Assembly (NCBI GenBank): GCA_036644375.1
Contig: JAVXQD010000028.1
Coordinates: forward strand, 1 to 28,571
Source of the DNA: CALWZE01 sp036644375
GTDB lineage: Bacteria > Bacillota > Clostridia > Oscillospirales > Ruminococcaceae
DNA: 28,571 nucleotides
Direction of reading: 5' to 3'
Both the position numbers and the translations under genes were made by a program. Below the pieces are notes generated by a model. That model searched no databases and was not told the origin of the DNA. It worked only from the letters and a program-made list of their open reading frames with translations. This document shows, piece after piece, positions 8,105 through 14,675 of the stretch; position 1 is the stretch's first letter; each line of letters starts with the position of its first letter.

Positions 8105-9304
8105 TCAGTAATTCTCACATAATAAAAAATCTGCAAGGTGCATGATTTTCACACCATTGACATTACCGGCCTCAATTTCATCCAGTGTCACCACATACTT
8201 GGGATAATGATCTTTTATCTCCAGCAGGTTTGCCACCTCACGGTCAGATTCTTCCGGCAGCCTGCGGCACACCTGCACATAAACCCGCTCATCACGCTGC
8301 ACCGCGACAAAGTCCACCTCTTTCGTTTCGTTTTTACCGACATATACCTCATAGCCTTTTCTGCGTAATTCAAAATACACAATGTTCTCCAGCATAGCCG
8401 CGATTGACTTGGGATTGAAGCCCATAACACTGTATTTCAGCGAGGTATCCGCAAGGTAAAATTTCTCCTGCGTTTTCAGTATCGACTTTCCCTGCAAATC
8501 GTATCTTGAGCAGCGATAGATGACAAAAGCCTTTTCCAGCCACTCCAAATAATTGTATACCGTTTCCACCGACAGGGCACGCCCTTCGCTCTTTAGGAAT
8601 TTCACGATTGCATTGGCTGAAAAGGTCTTGCCTACGTTTTCCACAACATACTTTACAACACGGTTAAACAAGTCAAAATTCTTTACCTGATGGCGCTTGG
8701 TGATATCACCGGTAATCACGGAGTTGTAAATTCCCTCCACAATTTGATACGAGGATCTTTCATCGAAGTTACCTAATGCAACAATTGGGAATCCGCCCAT
8801 GCGAATGTATTCATTTAGCAGCTCCTTTTCAGAGAGCGCACCATTTTTCTTAAATTCCAGATATTCTGCAAAAGACAAGGTATAAACGGGAATAGAAATA
8901 TATCTTCCTGTCAGGTAGGTGGATATTTCACCGGACATCAGCTTTGAATTTGAGCCTGTCACATAAATATCGGTATTGGCATCTTCCAGCAGGCTGTTCA
9001 CCGCCTTTTCCCATCCGTCTATTTCCTGCACTTCATCCAGCAGTAGGTAGTACCGAGAATCATCCGTTATCTTTTCTTTGATTCCTTGATACATTTCTTT
9101 TGAGGTCATTCCATCTTCAAAGTTTTCTGAGGTGTACCGCATTCTGATCATGTGGTCTCGGGGAATGCCACTGCTCACCAAGTCTTCCACTAACATTTCC
9201 AAAATGGTAGATTTACCCGAACGTCTTATTCCGGCAAGTATTTTCACAAGCGGTACATCACGGTAGGTTCTGAGGATATCCAAATAACGTGGTCTTACGA
9301 TCAT
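8105..9304 (-). CDS. AAA-type ATPase with C-terminal DUF4143 (nuclease-fold) domain
   Basis: A 399-residue protein of the widespread AAA_14/DUF4143 family. The N-terminal P-loop is GIRRSGKST at 25-33, Walker B is YYLLLDEVQ with D90-E91, and a TGSNS sensor motif lies near 117-121, followed by the YLTGRYISIPVYTLSFAEYL segment common to the family. The C-terminal part contains E-L-R-R-KGYEVYVG, EVDFV and VYVQV elements that resemble the PD-(D/E)XK core seen in DUF4143 proteins. The physiological role of the family is poorly defined. It is monocistronic, with its own promoter (9325-9353), an AAGGAGG ribosome site 7 bases before the ATG, and a terminator right after the stop. A large palindrome overlaps the promoter and suggests tight regulation. 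Confidence 0.9.
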   Translation of the reverse strand: MIVRPRYLDILRTYRDVPLVKILAGIRRSGKSTILEMLVEDLVSSGIPRDHMIRMRYTSENFEDGMTSKEMYQGIKEKITDDSRYYLLLDEVQEIDGWEKAVNSLLEDANTDIYVTGSNSKLMSGEISTYLTGRYISIPVYTLSFAEYLEFKKNGALSEKELLNEYIRMGGFPIVALGNFDERSSYQIVEGIYNSVITGDITKRHQVKNFDLFNRVVKYVVENVGKTFSANAIVKFLKSEGRALSVETVYNYLEWLEKAFVIYRCSRYDLQGKSILKTQEKFYLADTSLKYSVMGFNPKSIAAMLENIVYFELRRKGYEVYVGKNETKEVDFVAVQRDERVYVQVCRRLPEESDREVANLLEIKDHYPKYVVTLDEIEAGNVNGVKIMHLADFLLCENY

Positions 9305-9324
9305 AACGTCGCCTCCTTCTTTAT

Positions 9325-9353
9325 AGTATACGCAAAAACTTTATAAAATTCAA
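9325..9353 (-). promoter_or_regulatory. Sigma-A promoter of the DUF4143 ATPase
   Basis: On the minus strand, TTGAAT (9348-9353) and TATACT (9325-9330) are separated by exactly 17 bases. This places the transcript start about 15 bases before the ribosome site, giving a leader of roughly 15-20 bases. The -35 box lies inside the palindrome at 9346-9390. Confidence 0.75.
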
Positions 9354-9390
9354 TAGTTTTTGCTTATTCTAAGTAAAAACTATTGAATTT
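9346..9390. promoter_or_regulatory. 45-base palindrome overlapping the ATPase -35 box (candidate operator)
   Basis: Arm 9346-9361 (AAATTCAATAGTTTTT) is an exact reverse complement of 9375-9390. The symmetry resumes inside as CTTA (9363-9366) and TAAG (9370-9373), leaving only one G/T position unmatched around a three-base centre. A repressor bound here would block the -35 box of the ATPase promoter. It is too AT-rich and too far from a stop codon to read as a terminator. A MITE or small repeat insertion is an alternative. Confidence 0.6.
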
Positions 9391-9420
9391 AGATAAGTAT
9401 ATCCTTGTTATATGCAAAAA

Positions 9421-9582
9421 TCAAGCCTTCTGTGTCGATAGTTCACTTGCTATTTCATACAATCCTACCTCACTTCCACCCAAAACCGTTCCATATCCGC
9501 TGTTTTTTAAAATCGGTGTCATAGAAAATATGCGTCGGGCAAACACGGTTTTCGGTGCATAGACAGAGCGCAAAATCGTATA
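9421..9582 (-). pseudogene. Possible gene remnant or very small ORF
   Basis: The minus strand is open from just after a TAA (9583-9585) to a TGA at 9421-9423. It could encode up to 53 residues ending ...NSGYGTVLGGSEVGLYEIA and eight more residues. The composition looks like coding sequence, unlike the surrounding DNA. The only ATG (9522) would give 33 residues and has no visible ribosome site. It is either the decayed tail of a lost gene or a small peptide. I do not recognise the family. Confidence 0.25.
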
Positions 9583-9690
9583 TTATACGGCGGGACTGCT
9601 GCCGAACCCGCATATTTGTGAGCTTGAAGATTTGAGAAGTCAAAGCGCTATATCAATTCCTTATGGCAAAACTGCCAAAAGCAGCGTGCA

Positions 9691-9719
9691 TTGACAATTC
9701 TTTTTATAATTTATATAAT
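9691..9719 (+). promoter_or_regulatory. Perfect consensus sigma-A promoter of the second URO-D-like gene
   Basis: TTGACA (9691-9696) and TATAAT (9714-9719) are separated by exactly 17 bases, matching the sigma-A consensus at all twelve positions. Transcription should begin near 9726, giving a leader of about 75 bases before the ATG at 9802. This argues against the in-frame ATG at 9691, which lies within the promoter itself. Confidence 0.88.
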
Positions 9720-9801
9720 AAAGCTACTGAAAAATGCATTCCACGAATCTGTCCGATACATAGGCGTAATAAGATTTTACATTTTAAGAAAGGGAAATAA
9801 C

Positions 9802-10794
9802 ATGCTTACTAAAAAACAAAATCTTCTTGAAACTATTCACGGAGGAAAACCCGATCGTTTCGTCAATCAATTTGAGGCGTTTAAGCTTTTGGGCGGCAGC
9901 CCATTTGCAGTCCACAACCCAAGACCGATGAGACCCGGCGAGCTCGACAAGGTCAATGCGTGGGGAATCACCTTTTCGTGGCCTGCGGGACTTCCCGGAG
10001 GATTTCCTGTGCATGACGAAGAGCATATCGTCTGCAAGGATATAACCAAGTGGCGTGAATATGTACATGCGCCCAATATTGTGTTTTCACCTGAGGAGTG
10101 GGCGCCATTCGTGAAAGAAGCAGAGGCAGTTGACCGAAATGAGTACTTTGCGACTCCGTTTGTTGCTCCCGGTCTATTTGAGCAATGTCATCATTTGATG
10201 TCAATTGAGGAAGCGCTGATTAACTTCTATGATGAGCCGGAATGCATGCATGAGCTTATTGACTATCTCACCGAATGGGAATTACAGTATGCCGAAGAGC
10301 TATGCAAGTACTTAAAGCCGGATGCACTTTTTCATCATGATGATTGGGGCAGCCAAAAATCGACATTCATTTCGCCCGATATGTTTAAGGAGTTCTTTTT
10401 GCCTGCTTATAAAAAGGTGTATGGAAGATATCGCGATTTGGGAGTAAAGCTGATTGTTCATCATTCGGATTCATATGCTGCAACTCTTGTTCCATATATG
10501 ATTGAAATGGGGGTTGATGTTTGGCAAGGAGTTATGACCTCAAATAATATCCCCGAGCTCATTAAAAAATACGGGGGCCAAATATCATTTATGGGCGGCA
10601 TAGACAGCGCCGCGGTTGATTTTCCGGGCTGGACGCGAGAGGCTATCAGATCTGAGGTCAAACGCGCATGCGATGAAAACGGAAAATTGTACTATATCCC
10701 AAATGCGACTCAGGGGCTGAACATCAGTACTTTTGAGGGTGTTTACGAAACTGTCAGTGAGGAAATCGACAAATATAGCAAAGAGGTATTTTAA
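9802..10794 (+). CDS. Uroporphyrinogen decarboxylase-like protein, His-x-Asp type (paralogue)
   Basis: A 330-residue paralogue of the protein at 5941-6936, sharing the opening block (NQFEAF / NQYEPF), the HDDWGSQKSTFISP block, the GVDVWQGVMTSNNIP strand, the FMGGIDSAAVD motif and overall length. The zinc-site motif again reads His-x-Asp (VHHSDSY, H221/D223) instead of His-x-Cys, and the late YIPNATQGL loop has no Cys. The N-terminal HemE substrate motif is absent. The open frame extends upstream to 9691, but ATG 9802 follows AAGAAAGGGAAAT and lies downstream of the promoter. It stands alone, unlike its paralogue, with its own strong promoter and a hairpin after the stop. Methyl transfer is the obvious family guess but is not supported by the usual metal ligands. 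Confidence 0.82.
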   Translation: MLTKKQNLLETIHGGKPDRFVNQFEAFKLLGGSPFAVHNPRPMRPGELDKVNAWGITFSWPAGLPGGFPVHDEEHIVCKDITKWREYVHAPNIVFSPEEWAPFVKEAEAVDRNEYFATPFVAPGLFEQCHHLMSIEEALINFYDEPECMHELIDYLTEWELQYAEELCKYLKPDALFHHDDWGSQKSTFISPDMFKEFFLPAYKKVYGRYRDLGVKLIVHHSDSYAATLVPYMIEMGVDVWQGVMTSNNIPELIKKYGGQISFMGGIDSAAVDFPGWTREAIRSEVKRACDENGKLYYIPNATQGLNISTFEGVYETVSEEIDKYSKEVF

Positions 10795-10905
10795 ACGTTC
10801 CTCATTCAGACTATTATCTGCCTCAGCACGATAATCGAAATACAATTTCAGCGCCGGAAATAATAATAGCTTAAACACGCATATTTACATAGCTTAAACA
10901 AATAA

Positions 10906-10962
10906 AACGACGGTGTGAATTCTGACATTCCATAAGAAATGTTCGGAGCTCACACCGTCGTT
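10906..10962. terminator. Bidirectional terminator between the URO-D-like gene and the small membrane ORF
   Basis: Arms 10906-10918 (AACGACGGTGTGA) and 10950-10962 (TCACACCGTCGTT) pair perfectly over 13 bases, and the loop contains further imperfect pairing (GACATT/AATGTT). On the minus strand the stem is followed by TTATTTGTTT, so it ends the small ORF transcript. On the plus strand it is a plausible end for the URO-D-like transcript, 110 bases after its stop. Confidence 0.8.
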
Positions 10963-10968
10963 CTCTGT

Positions 10969-11003
10969 AAGGATAACGAAAATTATTGTTTTTTGTTATC
11001 CTT
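10969..11003. repeat. AT-rich hairpin at the 3' end of the small ORF
   Basis: AAGGATAAC (10969-10977) pairs with GTTATCCTT (10995-11003), extended inside by AAAA/TTTT. It overlaps the last codons of the 44-residue ORF on the minus strand. On the plus strand it is followed by TTGCTTTTT, which would make a second terminator for the URO-D-like transcript. Confidence 0.5.
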
Positions 11004-11117
11004 TTGCTTTTTATATTGACCTAAAAGCCCATCGTATTTTCTTCCCGTGACACGAAAATAAATTTCAAAGCCGATTGTTATTGCAATAAAAACAAGTATG
11101 AATATTCCGATAAACAT
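10983..11117 (-). CDS. 44-residue single-span membrane peptide
   Basis: An unannotated small ORF beginning MFIGIFILVFIAITIG, a single hydrophobic helix (residues about 2-21). It is followed by a strongly basic, polar tail rich in Lys, Gln and Asn (FRVTGRKYDGLLGQYKKQ...), so by the positive-inside rule the C-terminus should be cytosolic. Support for it being real: a GGGAG ribosome site 8 bases before the ATG, a sigma-A promoter 56 bases upstream (11173-11201) and a U-tailed terminator after the stop. Together these make a complete monocistronic unit. Small proteins of this shape often act as regulatory subunits of transporters or sensor kinases. No family was recognised. Confidence 0.68.
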   Translation of the reverse strand: MFIGIFILVFIAITIGFEIYFRVTGRKYDGLLGQYKKQKDNKKQ

Positions 11118-11172
11118 TATCCAAGCTCCCGTAATTTCAACCGGAAACCAATTATATTGCAGCTACAAGTGC

Positions 11173-11201
11173 AGTATATGAATTTATCGGCGGGAAATCA
11201 A
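11173..11201 (-). promoter_or_regulatory. Sigma-A promoter of the 44-residue membrane peptide
   Basis: On the minus strand TTGATT (11196-11201) and TATACT (11173-11178) are spaced by 17 bases. Transcription would start near 11166, about 50 bases before the ATG at 11117. It is independent of the AraC gene because a hairpin at 11229-11256 lies between them. Confidence 0.65.
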
Positions 11202-11228
11202 GGAGTTTTCACCAAGTTGCAAAAACAG

Positions 11229-11256
11229 GATACCGAAATGCAATTACAGCGGTATC
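11229..11256 (-). terminator. Probable terminator of the AraC-type gene
   Basis: GATACCG and CGGTATC (11229-11235 and 11250-11256) form a 7-bp stem. On the minus strand the stem is followed by CTGTTTTTGC. It lies 75 bases after the regulator's stop codon and before the small ORF promoter. Confidence 0.5.
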
Positions 11257-11330
11257 GTAAAAATTCGCCCTCGTGTATTGCTTCATATATAAAATCAGTG
11301 CCGGTCAATTTTGAAATATCCGCTCCGGTT

Positions 11331-12209
11331 TTAATCTGTATTAATTTGCTGACGAACATGCGTGCGAACCCAAGGTGCATTTAACAAGATTTCGTGCAGA
11401 CCGCTGTCTATATATCGTGCGCGAAACTCTCTGGGTGTGGTTTCGGCAAATTCAAGAAATGAACGGTTAAAGCTGCGCATGGTATCAAAACCGCAATAAG
11501 CTGCGATTTGTGTCATGCTTTGGTTTGTTTCCTCCAGAAGGCGCATAGCACCATAGATTCTGAGAAGAGAAACATACCCTGAAAACCCCAATTGCAAATG
11601 AGTCTTGAACAACCTTGAGAGGTGAAATTTCGTAATTCCGATTGCATCCGAGGTCATTTCAAGGGTCACCCGCTGCTGTATCCGCCCATGAATAAAGGAA
11701 AGCGCCCGCTCAAATGTGGCGAGAGAAGCGCTGAGAGCGGGTTCCTCCTCACGGATACACACGAGTTCGGATTTGATATAACCGAGAAATTGCCCGAGAT
11801 AGCTAACAAGAATAAGGGGATCCCCTGCCTCGCAATCACTTGCGTAGGTTTGTGCAAGCCGGCGCAGTGAGGTGCATTGCTGTTTATATGCAAGCAGAAT
11901 CGGGTGAGATTGAATTTCTTCCATCAGCCGCTGAAATTGAGGAAGCTCCTCTGGTATAAAAGCTATGGATATTGTTTTGCTGTGTTTGGGTGTATACATG
12001 GAATGAATGTGTCTGTTTGGAATAAACAAAAAGTCGTTTTTCCCCATTAAATATTGTTTCCCGTTAATTATCACAATCAGCTCGCCCTCGCACAGAAAAA
12101 TCAGCTCATAGTTAATATGCGAATGCTCGATGTAATCGAGGTCGACATTAATACCATAAGACAGAGGTCTGTTGATTCTATTGATATTATTATATGTATT
12201 ATTAATCAA
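11331..12209 (-). CDS. AraC-family transcriptional regulator with N-terminal cupin sensor
   Basis: A 292-residue regulator. Residues about 20-80 form the AraC-type cupin (HSHINYELIFLCEGELIVIINGKQY, then a FIPNRHIHS strand), which normally binds a small effector. Residues about 175-275 hold the double helix-turn-helix, with ITKFHLSRLFKTHLQLGFSGYV as the first and IAAYCGFDTMRSFNRSFLEFAETTPREFR as the second, including the family's conserved C-GF and P-x-x-FR positions. The start is a TTG at 12207-12209 preceded by GGGAGGGAAG at good spacing; no ATG fits. It is divergent from the peptide transporter operon at 13011, the most natural target, though the URO-D-like gene and the small peptide are also nearby. 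The effector is unknown. Confidence 0.9.
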   Translation of the reverse strand: MINNTYNNINRINRPLSYGINVDLDYIEHSHINYELIFLCEGELIVIINGKQYLMGKNDFLFIPNRHIHSMYTPKHSKTISIAFIPEELPQFQRLMEEIQSHPILLAYKQQCTSLRRLAQTYASDCEAGDPLILVSYLGQFLGYIKSELVCIREEEPALSASLATFERALSFIHGRIQQRVTLEMTSDAIGITKFHLSRLFKTHLQLGFSGYVSLLRIYGAMRLLEETNQSMTQIAAYCGFDTMRSFNRSFLEFAETTPREFRARYIDSGLHEILLNAPWVRTHVRQQINTD

Positions 12210-12508
12210 GGGTACTTCCCTCCCGATTCAACAGCGCATAATAACCAATAAACCGCAAGTCCTTTACACAGTGCTTGAAAATTATTGAAGTGCAATCTTG
12301 TTATGCATCACATGAAAATAAGCCCGGCGCCGTATGAGTGTTCCGGCGACATCCTTTTGCGTCATTGGGAATTCACAACTGCCTTTTAACGTTACGGATG
12401 CGTACATGGTGCAGAATACAGGCCTGTATCAGGTTGAAAATAAAAAAATGCCGATTTGTCTAAATTTGTAACTTTAAACAAAACAAATTTTCTTCTGCCT
12501 TTATTAAA

Positions 12509-12536
12509 AGTTTATCACAACGCTCACGTAAGTCAA
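12509..12536 (-). promoter_or_regulatory. Candidate promoter of the AraC-type gene
   Basis: On the minus strand TTGACT (12531-12536) and TAAACT (12509-12514) are spaced by 16 bases. The transcript would start near 12502, giving the regulator a leader of about 290 bases that contains the palindrome at 12416-12429. The palindrome ATGTC-T-GACAT lies immediately upstream of the -35 box. Confidence 0.45.
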
Positions 12537-12823
12537 TATATGTCTGACATGAATACAGCAAAAATTTCTGTTTTGCATCGAAATTTGAAAAATATTAGCA
12601 AATATCGCTGACTTTATCCTGAGTTTGATTTAAATCGCTAAAGTAATCGACCAAAATAATAAAACAGCAAAATCGGTCGAAATCGTTACACAACTTTTGT
12701 CTGATAATAAGGGATTTTCCGAAACTTTAGCTTGATACCTATTCAAAGCGCAAAAGCGATTGAAAATTTGAGAAGCGCGTAAATATTTGTGTATCGTGCA
12801 CAACTGCGCGGTTTCGCATCGGC

Positions 12824-12852
12824 TTGACAACTTCAGGCAATTACTTTAAGGT
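12824..12852 (+). promoter_or_regulatory. Candidate promoter of the peptide transporter operon
   Basis: A perfect -35 box TTGACA (12824-12829) is followed after 17 bases by the poor -10 TAAGGT (12847-12852). A strong -35 with a weak -10 fits an activated promoter, as expected next to an AraC-type gene. The leader would be about 150 bases. Confidence 0.4.
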
Positions 12853-12866
12853 ACAACTAACATTTT

Positions 12867-12954
12867 GGCGGATTTTAATAAAAATTGCGATTGCTTTTAA
12901 AACAGTATTAAAAAACATAATTTTAATCATTTGCAATTTTTCAGAAATGCCGCC
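12867..12954 (+). repeat. Possible structured leader of the peptide transporter operon
   Basis: GGCGG (12867-12871) can pair with CCGCC (12950-12954), and inside it AAAAATTGC (12880-12888) with GCAATTTTT (12933-12941), the two stems separated by 8 bases on each side. It ends about 40 bases before the ribosome site of the substrate-binding protein. I do not recognise it as any known riboswitch class. Confidence 0.3.
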
Positions 12955-13010
12955 TAAGGTCACAGGAGCAACAGATGTAAAAAATCAGAAATCAGGGAGG
13001 AAATGAAAAC

Positions 13011-14600
13011 ATGAAAAAGGCAATATCATTACTGCTGGTACTTGCGTTGACAATCACTTTTGCAGCTTGCGGCAAACCGGACACTTCAAAGCCGGACGAA
13101 GGCGCTGCAAACGGCGACGCAGAGTATAAGGACACACTGGTTGTGGGAACCTACAGCGACCAGGACACTTTAGATCCGCATATGAACGTAACAAATGACA
13201 AGGTGCTTCGCCTAATCTATGATAATCTGCTTACCTATGACGCACAGGGCAAAGCAATCGGTGCGCTCGCAGAGACATGGGAATCGAGTGAAGACGGCCT
13301 TACATGGACATTCCACTTGCGCAGCGGCGTTAAATTCCAAAATGGCGATGATTGTACCGCTTCAGATGTGTTAGCTACCTACACTCGTCTGCTGGACGAA
13401 AATAACGCACTTCGCTACACAAGTCAAGCGTCTTGGATAGACACGGTTTCCGCTCCCGATGACAAAACAGTTGTCATCACGTTAGACGGACCTCACGGAT
13501 GCGTTGAGGCCGACATGTGTGCTCAGTACATGTCGATTATGGACGAGAAATACCTTGAAAAATATGGCAATGATATCGGAATTGACCCCGAAACAATAAA
13601 CGGAACCGGCCCTTATAAAGTAACCTCATGGGATGCGGACGAGCAGATGACCTTTGTCGCCAATGAGAGTTGGTGGCAGGGTGAGGTCGGCACGCAAAAC
13701 ATGATTTACAAAATCATACCCGAGAACAGTTCCCGTGCTCTTGCAATCGAAACAGGCGAGGTTGATATTTTGGATCGTCCCGCAGTCGATGATGTTGCAC
13801 GCCTTAAGGAAACAGAGGGCTTGACCGTATTTGCTGCCCCCGGATATGGATTGCAGGGCTTCCAGTTTAATTGCAGCGATCTTTCGGTGTGCAAGGATGT
13901 AAAAGTCCGTCAGGCAATCAGCTATGCCATTGATCGCGAGGCATTGGTTTCCGCACTTCTCGGAGATATAGAGGAAACCGCTACAGGCGGACCTTTGACT
14001 CCTCATATTTTCGGTTATTTTGATTTTGGTGTAATAAAGCAGGATATTGAAAAATCAAAAGCACTTCTTAAAGAAGCGGGCTTTGCCGATGGCACGGATA
14101 TTCGAATGATGACCTACAACGGTTATAATAAGGGCGACGAAATGGCTGAGGTACTGAAAGATCAGCTTTCCGGTGTCGGAATAAACGTCACAATCACAAG
14201 TGTTGACGGCGCTACATTTAATGCCACGCTTAATGGACTGAAGCCGGAGGATGTGCCATATGACATGTTCATTATGGGATATGGCGGTTCGACACTTGAT
14301 GCGGATTCCGCGCTTCGCAGAATCTGTGTAAGCAGTGATGACGGTCTTAACACCAACAACTACGGTTGGTACAGCAACGCCAAGGTCGATCAATTGCTCA
14401 ATGATGCAGCGGTTGAGAATGACCAGGAGCTCCGCAAGGAAATGTACAAAGAGGCACAGCAGATCATATATCTGGATGATCCGTTCGCCGTATATTTGAA
14501 TATCCGCAATGCAATATATGTTCACAGTGACAAGGTAGAGAATTTCTCGGTCAGTCCGTCTGTCATTGTCGAATTTGAAAAGGTAAAGGTCAGAGTTTAG
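13011..14600 (+). CDS. Peptide ABC transporter substrate-binding lipoprotein (family 5, DppA/OppA type)
   Basis: A 529-residue extracellular solute-binding protein. The N-terminus MKKAISLLLVLALTITFAAC is a lipoprotein signal peptide with the lipobox cysteine at C20, so the mature protein is anchored in the outer leaflet of the cell membrane. Family 5 features follow: the LVVGTYSDQDTLDPHM opening, LRLIYDNLLTYDAQG, LAETWESSEDGLTWTFHLRSGVKF, and VRQAISYAIDREALV in the middle. These proteins bind di- and oligopeptides, and some bind nickel or glycosides. The neighbouring peptidase T favours peptides. The ribosome site is GGGAGGAAA. A strong hairpin after the stop (14622-14659) separates it from the permeases, which fits the usual excess of binding protein over membrane components. 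Confidence 0.93.
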   Translation: MKKAISLLLVLALTITFAACGKPDTSKPDEGAANGDAEYKDTLVVGTYSDQDTLDPHMNVTNDKVLRLIYDNLLTYDAQGKAIGALAETWESSEDGLTWTFHLRSGVKFQNGDDCTASDVLATYTRLLDENNALRYTSQASWIDTVSAPDDKTVVITLDGPHGCVEADMCAQYMSIMDEKYLEKYGNDIGIDPETINGTGPYKVTSWDADEQMTFVANESWWQGEVGTQNMIYKIIPENSSRALAIETGEVDILDRPAVDDVARLKETEGLTVFAAPGYGLQGFQFNCSDLSVCKDVKVRQAISYAIDREALVSALLGDIEETATGGPLTPHIFGYFDFGVIKQDIEKSKALLKEAGFADGTDIRMMTYNGYNKGDEMAEVLKDQLSGVGINVTITSVDGATFNATLNGLKPEDVPYDMFIMGYGGSTLDADSALRRICVSSDDGLNTNNYGWYSNAKVDQLLNDAAVENDQELRKEMYKEAQQIIYLDDPFAVYLNIRNAIYVHSDKVENFSVSPSVIVEFEKVKVRV

Positions 14601-14621
14601 CATTCACGAGATTCACTAAGA

Positions 14622-14659
14622 GAATAAAGGGCAAGCACAAATCAGCTTGTCCTTTATTC
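14622..14659 (+). terminator. Intercistronic hairpin after the binding-protein gene (attenuator or mRNA stabiliser)
   Basis: Arms 14622-14636 and 14645-14659 pair over 15 bases with one G-T wobble and an 8-base loop. The 3' arm is CCTTTATTC, not a clean U-run, and the permease ribosome site follows 10 bases later. It is best read as a partial terminator or 3'-end stabiliser that gives more binding protein than permease, as in many ABC import operons. Confidence 0.7.
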
Positions 14660-14675
14660 GGATTCGGGGGGCCAA

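Larger units (their letters stand above)
12210..13010. other. 800-base divergent regulatory region between the AraC-type gene and the peptide transporter
   Basis: No coding sequence is convincing here. Structure that can be seen: a 14-base perfect palindrome ATACAGGCCTGTAT at 12416-12429; a small palindrome ATGTC-T-GACAT at 12540-12550 beside a minus-strand promoter; TCGACC/GGTCGA arms between 12648 and 12679; and a long potential leader structure at 12867-12954. The region is unusually long for this compact window and probably holds several regulator sites. An untranslated RNA cannot be excluded. Confidence 0.5.

Noticed and set aside
11157..11384. 75-codon plus-strand frame downstream of the AraC-type gene
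   Set aside because: Overlaps the promoter of the small membrane peptide, the AraC terminator and the AraC 3' end; no ribosome site.
14055..14603. 182-codon minus-strand frame opposite the substrate-binding protein
   Set aside because: A shadow of a conserved family 5 binding protein; its translation shows no recognisable motifs.
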